Source: Euryarchaeota archaeon UBA128
GTDB taxonomy: Archaea; Thermoplasmatota; Poseidoniia; Poseidoniales; Poseidoniaceae
DNA: 11,782 nt
Direction of reading: 5' to 3'
Assembly: GCA_002496955.1 (NCBI GenBank)
Contig: DALZ01000035.1
Coordinates: 1 to 11,782 of the forward strand
Made by a program: the position numbers and the translations under genes. Of the stretch, positions 6,350-11,782 are shown piece after piece. Within the stretch, counting starts at the first letter, position 1, and each line of letters starts with the position of its first letter. The notes under the pieces are model-generated. The model was not told the DNA's origin. It was given only the letters and a program-made list of their open reading frames with translations, and did no database searches.

Positions 6350-9082
6350 ATGGCGGATGTGAATGATGATGAGTCATTCTTGTCATTGGAGGCTGACGAG
6401 GTCAAGCCCAGTAAACAACATCGAGGGATGCAAACAAAATCCGTCGAAGAATCGACAAATCAACCTGCTGTTGAAGTTCTCGACGCAGAGATTATTGATA
6501 CTACAGTCGTTGAACAGGCCGGCGGCAAGCATCATGTTGAATGGCCACTCATCGGCATGGACTGTCCTGATTGCGCATCTAAGGCAATGCGCGGCTTATC
6601 ACATCTCAAACAGGTTGTTAATCCAGAAATTTCTGCTACCGCCGGCGAAATTAAGTTGACGGTAGATTTAGACCAAGGTTTAATTTCGCAGGTTTCAACA
6701 GTTATGAAATCGTTAGGACATCCGCCTAATGTCCCGCTAAGTTTGCTTAAATCAGCAAATGCAGAGGCAATTGCAAAGCGTAATGATATCGCCAAGAAAG
6801 ACGTTAAACGGTTATTTATGCGTCAGCCAGCGGTATTGGACGTGGAAATTGGCAAAGATGACGAAGTGCTACTGCAACTAATTCCAGCCCCGACAAAAGA
6901 GCTCAGCCAACTCAGAGACCGTAGCCTTCATCATGTCATTGGGTTTGAGCCAATATACATTGAAGCGTCATCTGATAGACTTAGGCCAGATCAATGGAGA
7001 TTATTTGGTGGCACACTCGCTATTCCAATATTGTTAATTATCCTTATCGGAGATTTCCTTGGCTGGTCACCAGTCTTAATCGGGCTAATCGGTGCCTATG
7101 GAGTAATGGTCGGGGGGCTACAAATGTTTCATGAGGCAGTTGCGAGTTTACTATCGAAACAAATGGGGTTTCAAGTGTTAACCAGCATAGCAGTTGTGGG
7201 GGCATCAATACTTGGGATGTGGGAAGAGGCTCTCATGGTTGTAATTCTAGTTGCTATTGCCGGTCATCTTGAAACTAGCGCCTTAGAAAACGCTCGCAAA
7301 CTGATGCAGGGAGGCCTTGACAGAATACCAAAAACAGCAAGAAAATTGCTTAACCCTTCAATACAACTAGCTAAACCAGAACAGCTTAACAATTTCTCCC
7401 TCCAGTCATCAAACTCTGTCTTTCAACCCATTCAGACCTCAGAACACCATCATCAAAAATCATCAGATACGCATGAGGTAATATCCCTAGATTTGGTTAA
7501 TATTGGCGATATACTGGAGATTAGGAGTGGTGAATTGATCCCAGCGGATGGCATCATTGTCGAAGGCTTTGGTGCCTTAGATAGAGCGCCATTGACAGGA
7601 GAATCAGTGCCAATAGAAGTGGTCAAAGGCGACCAAATAAGCGCAGGACTGATTTTAGCTCGCGGCCCGGTCCTGATCGAGGTGACCGCTGTTGGTGACG
7701 ATACCCGACTCGCTGGCCTAATCGAAGCCGTTCATAGTTTCAAAGAGCAGAAAGCACCAATTCAGAATCAAATCGAGCGATTTACCGCAATTTGGGTGCC
7801 GATTGTCCTCTTTGGAGCATTAGTTGTGTGGTATTTTATGTTCCCTTCCAGTAATTGGAAAATCATCCTACTTTTGTGGGTGGTCGCTTGTCCATGCGCA
7901 CTGCTACTTGCTGCAGCCATGCCACATGCTGCCGCATTGAGCAAAGCATCACGAATGGGTGCAGTCGTGAGAGGCGGTAATGTATTAGAACGCCTGTCAA
8001 AGGTTAATCATGTATTGTTCGACAAGACAGGAACACTGACATCAGGTAAACCAAAGATTGGTGTAATCACCATTGCTAAGGGCCGACAAAGAAAAGCTGC
8101 AATCGCTCTCGCAGGCGGTATTGAGCAACGGTCCTCTCATCCTTATGCAGCAGCAGTCTTGGATTTCTTAGATAAGGAATCGATTAAACCGACTGCAGTA
8201 ACTGGGATAAACGATGTTGAAGCAGGGGTAAGGGGATTTGTTGGTGGTAAAGAGGTATTATTCATCAGGGCAGATTTGACAACCAAGTATGGCATAGCTG
8301 TCCCGGATGAATTAGTCAAAGCAATCAACCAAGGCAAATCTGATGGTTACGGAGTGAGTGTATTGGCCAAAGATTCGAAAGCAATTGCGTTATTCACTTT
8401 CGTTCATGATGATACCAGAGAAGGGAGCAAAGAACTGATTCAAAGTTTCCTATCTCGCGGCATCAGCGTCGAAATTATTTCAGGTGACCAGCAAAGTTCA
8501 GTCAACGCCTTCGCTGACAGTGTTGGATTACCGCAGTCATACGCATTGGGCGGTTTATCACCAGAGGATAAGGTTCGTTGGGTGGAAGACCGTTCAAAGA
8601 GTCATGTTACGATGATGGTTGGCGATGGATTCAATGATTCTGCTGCACTTGCCGTTGCAGATGTTGGTATTGCAGTCGGCACTGGAGAATCAGTAAACAT
8701 GGATGCGGCAGATATTATGTTCCCTGGCGATCAGCCAAAAATGTTGATCGGTTTATACGACTTATCGGTAAAGATGAACCGTGCGCTAGTTAGCAATATC
8801 ATCATGTCAGTATCGATTACCATCATTTTAGTTATCTCGGTGATTAACCAATTCTATGATCAGTTATGGGTTGGTGTATTGATACATGAGGGGTCAGTAT
8901 TGTTGGTAATTTTCAATGGCGCAAGACTATCTGGCAAAGGCAATATTCTGTCAATGCTATATCTAACGATGAAAAATTTATGGATGGATATTATTCAATT
9001 GTTCAAGCAACTAAAGCGGTATTATTTCTCTGATAATGCCTCAAATATTGTTTTGCCGAATCAAAATCACGCGACATCTTAA
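6350..9082 (+). CDS. Heavy-metal translocating P1B-type ATPase
   Basis: 910 residues from ATG 6350. An upstream TTG at 6293 is rejected because it abuts the HAD start and lies ahead of the likely promoter. It uses ATP to move a soft metal ion across the membrane, most likely outward. Order of parts: an acidic N-terminal leader (1-60); an HMA domain with GMDCPDC (C72, C75); a second ferredoxin-like segment without CxxC (about 145-200); membrane helices; the actuator domain with TGES (416-419); TM6 with C514-P-C516; phosphorylation motif DKTGT (D558); SHP (H597, P598); hinge GDGFND (758-763); and final helices. The last helix pair carries HEGS (846-849), a motif of the Co/Zn P1B-4 group. The DxG of Zn/Cd/Pb pumps is absent, and so is the TM7 lysine of ZntA. 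An insert of about 30 residues in the actuator domain (about 343-375) contains HHH at 366-368. The metal (Zn, Cd, Co or Cu) cannot be fixed from sequence. It is followed by a regulator and a zinc-ribbon gene. Confidence 0.95.
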   Translation: MADVNDDESFLSLEADEVKPSKQHRGMQTKSVEESTNQPAVEVLDAEIIDTTVVEQAGGKHHVEWPLIGMDCPDCASKAMRGLSHLKQVVNPEISATAGEIKLTVDLDQGLISQVSTVMKSLGHPPNVPLSLLKSANAEAIAKRNDIAKKDVKRLFMRQPAVLDVEIGKDDEVLLQLIPAPTKELSQLRDRSLHHVIGFEPIYIEASSDRLRPDQWRLFGGTLAIPILLIILIGDFLGWSPVLIGLIGAYGVMVGGLQMFHEAVASLLSKQMGFQVLTSIAVVGASILGMWEEALMVVILVAIAGHLETSALENARKLMQGGLDRIPKTARKLLNPSIQLAKPEQLNNFSLQSSNSVFQPIQTSEHHHQKSSDTHEVISLDLVNIGDILEIRSGELIPADGIIVEGFGALDRAPLTGESVPIEVVKGDQISAGLILARGPVLIEVTAVGDDTRLAGLIEAVHSFKEQKAPIQNQIERFTAIWVPIVLFGALVVWYFMFPSSNWKIILLLWVVACPCALLLAAAMPHAAALSKASRMGAVVRGGNVLERLSKVNHVLFDKTGTLTSGKPKIGVITIAKGRQRKAAIALAGGIEQRSSHPYAAAVLDFLDKESIKPTAVTGINDVEAGVRGFVGGKEVLFIRADLTTKYGIAVPDELVKAINQGKSDGYGVSVLAKDSKAIALFTFVHDDTREGSKELIQSFLSRGISVEIISGDQQSSVNAFADSVGLPQSYALGGLSPEDKVRWVEDRSKSHVTMMVGDGFNDSAALAVADVGIAVGTGESVNMDAADIMFPGDQPKMLIGLYDLSVKMNRALVSNIIMSVSITIILVISVINQFYDQLWVGVLIHEGSVLLVIFNGARLSGKGNILSMLYLTMKNLWMDIIQLFKQLKRYYFSDNASNIVLPNQNHATS

Positions 9083-9086
9083 ACAA

Positions 9087-9103
9087 TAGAAGCCCCTCTT
9101 CTA
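9087..9103. promoter_or_regulatory. Perfect inverted repeat ahead of the winged-helix gene (candidate operator or hairpin)
   Basis: TAGAAG, a 5-base spacer, then CTTCTA: a perfect 6+6 dyad in the 34-bp gap between the ATPase stop and the regulator's ATG. The 17-bp size suits a dimeric winged-helix protein, so autoregulation is possible; an RNA hairpin between cistrons is the alternative. The same half-site was not found in the promoter region of the ATPase (6293-6349). Confidence 0.35.
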
Positions 9104-9107
9104 CATA

Positions 9108-9116
9108 GGTGCGAGG
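9108..9116 (+). promoter_or_regulatory. Shine-Dalgarno of the winged-helix gene
   Basis: GGTGCGAGG directly precedes ATG 9117. GGTG at 9108-9111 sits five bases upstream and matches the anti-SD end of archaeal 16S rRNA. It fixes this start and suggests translation from a message carried over from the ATPase gene. Confidence 0.5.
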
Positions 9117-9581
9117 ATGAGTAGAGTAAGGGCCGACCCGATAACTGCTGCTCTTGCCCATCCGACCCGAAGAAGTCTGTATATTTCCTTGAGCGGTGTT
9201 GTTGAAATGAGCACCGTGCAATTGCAGAACTTAGTGGACGTAGATCGCTATAATTTGTATCATCATCTCAAGAAGTTAGCTTCACTGGGCTTGATTGAAA
9301 ATCACCGTGATGAAGGACGAGCCAGATGGTGGAAGATTGCCAGCAGTGTCAATCTCCCCGAATTACTAGAGGTTAATCACCACAAACCAGTCGCTAGCAA
9401 TCAATTGGCAACTGCAGTCGACATCACTCAGCACAACACCCACGTGCTCTCCTTAGAAGGCTCTCGTGACCGAGTTGGTGCCAAATTGTTATTAGAGAAA
9501 TTGGCAAATGAACTGGGTATTGAGTTGGATTTGCCGTGGAATTTTGTTCCCGAGAAGATTGCCTTGATAGGCGAAGAATAG
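9117..9581 (+). CDS. ArsR-like winged-helix DNA-binding regulator without cysteines
   Basis: 154 residues. The N-terminal 75 residues form a winged helix-turn-helix: helix 1 DPITAALAHPTRRSLYISL (7-25), a recognition region at about 43-58 (DRYNLYHHLKKLASLGLI), and a basic wing ENHRDEGRARWWKI (61-74). The ALAHPTRRSLY phrase and the YHHLKKLASLGLI helix are typical of ArsR/HTH_20-type archaeal regulators. The C-terminal half (80-154) is probably a dimerisation or effector domain that I do not recognise. There is no cysteine at all, so the classical ArsR/SmtB thiol metal site (ELCVCDL) is absent; any metal sensing would have to use His, Asp or Glu (H88-H89, H106). It lies 34 bp after the metal ATPase and 8 bp before the zinc-ribbon gene, and probably regulates this operon. 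That role is inferred from position only. Confidence 0.88.
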   Translation: MSRVRADPITAALAHPTRRSLYISLSGVVEMSTVQLQNLVDVDRYNLYHHLKKLASLGLIENHRDEGRARWWKIASSVNLPELLEVNHHKPVASNQLATAVDITQHNTHVLSLEGSRDRVGAKLLLEKLANELGIELDLPWNFVPEKIALIGEE

Positions 9582-9586
9582 GTGAT
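9581..9586 (+). promoter_or_regulatory. Shine-Dalgarno GGTGAT deciding the zinc-ribbon gene start
   Basis: GGTGAT begins on the last base of the preceding stop codon TAG (9579-9581) and ends three bases before ATG 9590. This strong match to the archaeal anti-SD marks ATG 9590 as the true start rather than upstream codons in the same frame, and indicates translational coupling to the regulator gene. Confidence 0.65.
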
Positions 9587-9589
9587 ATA

Positions 9590-9982
9590 ATGACTGAAGA
9601 GTTAGTTGTAGAATCTAGAATCTCGCCACCGGCACTGACCTGTCCCAAATGCGATGAAATGTTACCGATGGAATTAGGCGAAATACAATGTCAAATGTGT
9701 TCTGCAAGAGTAAAAGTTGAACACGAGGGGACTCGTAAGAAATGGCGACAGGAAAAAGTCAGCTGCCCGGGATGCGAGAAAGTGCTAATTGTTGGTGTAG
9801 ATTCACGTCCAGCAAATCTACAGTGTGCCGCTTGTGACTGCCAGTTTACAGTTAAACCTAATATTCCAAAAATTGAGATTGAGTGTCCATCTTGTCAACG
9901 TCGGCTTAGGATGAAAAAAAGACCAGGTCGAAGAGAAATTGATTGCCCAGCCTGCGATAAAACATTCTTCGTCAAATTTTGA
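9590..9982 (+). CDS. Triple zinc-ribbon protein
   Basis: 130 residues that contain three tandem zinc ribbons: C18/C21 with C34/C37, C59/C62 with C79/C82, and C99/C102 with C119/C122. Each knuckle is CPxC or CxxC with beta-rich residues between. An additional C84 lies just after the second ribbon. The linker at 44-57 is basic (EGTRKKWRQEK), and so is 105-116 (LRMKKRPGRREI), which would suit nucleic-acid or protein contact. No other domain or membrane segment is seen. Proteins of this kind in archaea often act in transcription, translation or as adaptors, but no specific family was recognised. It follows the regulator by 8 bp with a strong Shine-Dalgarno, so it should be made together with it and with the metal ATPase upstream. 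It could use, buffer or report Zn in that setting, which is inference. Confidence 0.85.
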   Translation: MTEELVVESRISPPALTCPKCDEMLPMELGEIQCQMCSARVKVEHEGTRKKWRQEKVSCPGCEKVLIVGVDSRPANLQCAACDCQFTVKPNIPKIEIECPSCQRRLRMKKRPGRREIDCPACDKTFFVKF

Positions 9983-10076
9983 TTGTATTCAGTCTACTTG
10001 GAGCATCAAAAACACCTCACAAAACGCCATCTCAATAACTAAAATCATCGCGCTCCTTATGTATGATTAGAAGCGG
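9983..10076. other. Gap before the coiled-coil gene: weak promoter candidates only
   Basis: 94 bp with no gene. TTATGTAT (10057-10064) is TATA-like and is spaced about 28 bp from the internal ATG at 10089. AACTAAAAT (10037-10045) is a second candidate that would give a short leader to ATG 10077. No strong T-tract terminator follows the zinc-ribbon stop, so read-through from the metal operon cannot be excluded. Confidence 0.25.
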
Positions 10077-11782
10077 ATGATGGACTGGATGGGTAGTATG
10101 AGTGCCAGCGATAGCAAGTCGGGAGATTCCCATGACACTGCTCGCGGTAGAAAACAAGATACCCGCCAAATGTCATTATCTGCACTACGTAGCCAGTTTA
10201 CCGGTGGTGGACCACAGACTCTTTCACAGTCAGAGGTTACAAGTTCCCGTTTTCGAGCCGAAGAGCGCTTGCGAGCCGATATACGTCGAGAGCGCAGATT
10301 GAGGCAACAAGCAATCAATGAAAGAGTCATTGCAATGCAAGAAAACCTTGCCAGCGAACTTGCAATTCAGCATGAACTGACTATTGAAACACTTGAACAG
10401 GAACTCAGAGAGCAAATGGACCAAGAACTGGTGGCATTGGAGCAAGAGGCCTTGGTTCAGGAAGAATCGAAACTTCGTGCTGAATATGAGGTTAGATTGA
10501 ACCGGAAAATCGAAGCCCTGCAGGAGCAATTTGAAATAGAACAGGATGTTAAACTTCAGAACCATAAAAGCAACTTGAAAGAACAACTTGAGGTAGAGTT
10601 GCAAAAAGAGCATAAACAAAGACTCGACATTCAAAAAGAGAGAATTGCCCTTGAATTTAACCAACAACTACAACAGAGTATCAGAGATATGGAGGCCTCA
10701 CTGTCTCAGGAAATGGAGTCTAGATTTAAAGAAATGGAGTCTCATGAACTCAATCGACTCGAAGAGAACCACTCGGCAAAACTATCTGAGCGCGAAGAGC
10801 AGTTGCGTCGTGGAATTAGAACGCGACTGGAGCAACAACTGAGAGCCAGACTCAAGCAACGAGAAACACGGCTAAAATCGGAATACGACCGCAGAAGCCT
10901 TCGCCTTGAGGAGGATATTGCGCAACAGATACAAGTTGAACTTGAGGCACAACTACGCCAAGAAACCGATGATTTGGAGCAACAGATGCGCGAGGACGTT
11001 GAGCTTGCTATTGCTCGACGAAAGGATGAGTTGCGTATCGAAATTGAGAAGCAATTAGAATCACGACACTCGGAACGTTTAGCTGATAGAAAATCACGAT
11101 TGAGGGAGAAATATGACATCACATTTTCCAAAGCAATCGATGATATCTCTAAGACATTGAAACAGGACATAGAAATCGAACTCGATAACCGTATGGAGTC
11201 TGAGTATTCCAGTTACCGTAGTGCTAGAGAAGCGGAAATACAAAACCGCTTGGCAAGATTCCGCTATGATCGGGAGAATGAGTTGCGTGAGCAACTTGAA
11301 CAACAATATGAGTCAAAGAAGACTGAATGGGCAGAGCGCCTTGAGTTGGAATTCCAATCCCGAGAGGCCGCAGCCAGGAAGGCGATTATGTCTGAAATTG
11401 ACGCAGGCCTACGCAATGAGCGTCTGACCTTTGAGACACACTTGGAGTTGCTCAAGGAGGAAACTGCTCTCGAGTTAGAGGTCAACATGGAAGACCGCCT
11501 TGAGGAATTCAAGCAGCGTAAGGAAGAAGAGGTTGCTACACAACTAGAACGACAACTGGACAAGCGCGAAGAGATAATGCGCAACAAGGCGCTAATCGAA
11601 ATCAGGAAGCGTGAAGCACTGATTCGTGCTGAAATAGAGGCGCAACTGGGTCTTAAGCGGGCGGAAATTCGGGACCGACTGCAAAACCTGAGCGATAAAA
11701 TGGACAACTTCAAGGAAACAGCCGAGATAAAGATGCGTGAGGCCGTTGAGAAACAAGTTCAGGGCGAAATAGAATCTGATGA
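10077..11782 (+). CDS. Very long coiled-coil protein (3' end outside window)
   Basis: The frame is open from ATG 10077 to the right edge: 568 residues with no stop. An in-frame TAG at 10068 limits the start; ATGs at 10080, 10089 and 10098 are alternatives. Residues 1-57 are polar, Ser/Gly-rich and probably disordered. From about 58 to the end the protein is almost wholly Glu, Arg, Gln, Leu, Lys, Ile and Ala, with no proline after P46, no cysteine and only two tryptophans (4 and 418), so it predicts more than 500 residues of unbroken helix. Core positions often step by four several times in a row (for example 304, 308, 312, then 319, 323, 327), more like hendecad/pentadecad packing than simple heptads. 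Similar phrases recur (VELEAQLRQE, IEIEKQLESR, AEIEAQLGLK). No Walker A is seen, so it does not look like SMC/Rad50 in the visible part. A scaffold or filament role is possible but unproven. Confidence 0.88.
   Translation, partial: MMDWMGSMSASDSKSGDSHDTARGRKQDTRQMSLSALRSQFTGGGPQTLSQSEVTSSRFRAEERLRADIRRERRLRQQAINERVIAMQENLASELAIQHELTIETLEQELREQMDQELVALEQEALVQEESKLRAEYEVRLNRKIEALQEQFEIEQDVKLQNHKSNLKEQLEVELQKEHKQRLDIQKERIALEFNQQLQQSIRDMEASLSQEMESRFKEMESHELNRLEENHSAKLSEREEQLRRGIRTRLEQQLRARLKQRETRLKSEYDRRSLRLEEDIAQQIQVELEAQLRQETDDLEQQMREDVELAIARRKDELRIEIEKQLESRHSERLADRKSRLREKYDITFSKAIDDISKTLKQDIEIELDNRMESEYSSYRSAREAEIQNRLARFRYDRENELREQLEQQYESKKTEWAERLELEFQSREAAARKAIMSEIDAGLRNERLTFETHLELLKEETALELEVNMEDRLEEFKQRKEEEVATQLERQLDKREEIMRNKALIEIRKREALIRAEIEAQLGLKRAEIRDRLQNLSDKMDNFKETAEIKMREAVEKQVQGEIESD

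Noticed and set aside
9536..9589. Longer start of the zinc-ribbon protein overlapping the regulator gene
   Set aside because: GGTGAT at 9581-9586 is placed for ATG 9590, and the extra residues are an out-of-frame reading of the regulator's end.
10230..11713. Minus-strand ORFs rich in Ser, Arg, Phe or Leu opposite the coiled-coil gene
   Set aside because: They are shadows created by the Glu/Gln/Arg-rich codons of the plus strand and have no recognisable domain or start signal.
10077..11782. SMC or Rad50 assignment for the coiled-coil protein
   Set aside because: The N-terminus has no Walker A motif or ATPase fold; it goes from a disordered head straight into coiled coil. The unseen C-terminus could still change this.
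1..11782. CRISPR array, insertion sequence, prophage or toxin-antitoxin system
   Set aside because: No spaced direct repeats, transposase, integrase or paired small toxin-like genes were seen. The genes are ordinary chromosomal types with tight spacing.

Overview
The window most likely comes from an archaeon, and within the archaea from something like the marine Thermoplasmatota (Marine Group II/III, Poseidoniales). This assignment is an inference. It rests on an archaeal-type phosphoglycolate phosphatase, an archaeal-looking winged-helix protein, a protein with three zinc ribbons, a very large surface protein held by a C-terminal membrane anchor, and start regions of two kinds. Genes that head a transcript have an A/T-rich TATA-like element 26-29 bp from the start codon. 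Genes inside an operon have a GGTG-type Shine-Dalgarno sequence. A PdxH oxidase, which needs O2, suggests aerobic life.

Layout. Positions 1-3282 (+) hold the C-terminal 1093 residues of a large secreted, membrane-anchored beta-rich protein whose start lies left of the window. Positions 3315-3399 (+) hold tRNA-Leu(CAA) with an encoded CCA. Positions 3406-3843 (-) encode a small membrane protein with a Gln/Pro-rich head. It diverges from pdxH (3936-4565, +), pyridoxamine 5'-phosphate oxidase. On the minus strand, 6292-5540 (phosphoglycolate phosphatase-like HAD enzyme) precedes 5478-4576, a polytopic protein resembling the AIG1/FAR-17a family. The HAD gene diverges across 57 bp from a heavy-metal P1B-type ATPase (6350-9082, +). 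The ATPase is followed by a winged-helix regulator (9117-9581) and a triple zinc-ribbon protein (9590-9982), probably as one operon. From 10077 to the right edge runs an open reading frame for a very long, proline-free coiled-coil protein (568 residues visible, no stop reached).

How they fit together. The ATPase/winged-helix/zinc-ribbon cluster looks like a metal-handling unit: an exporter with a CPC channel motif, a putative regulator with a perfect inverted repeat just upstream of it, and a protein carrying twelve paired zinc-ligand cysteines. PdxH supplies PLP cofactor. The HAD enzyme would detoxify 2-phosphoglycolate or act on a related sugar phosphate. The surface protein and the coiled-coil protein are structural candidates with no established function.

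No mobile element, CRISPR array, rRNA or prophage was seen. No gap between genes exceeds about 100 bp. The most unusual items are the mixed metal-site signature of the ATPase, the giant coiled-coil protein, the AIG1-like membrane protein, and the palindromic TATA-like element centred between two divergent start codons.
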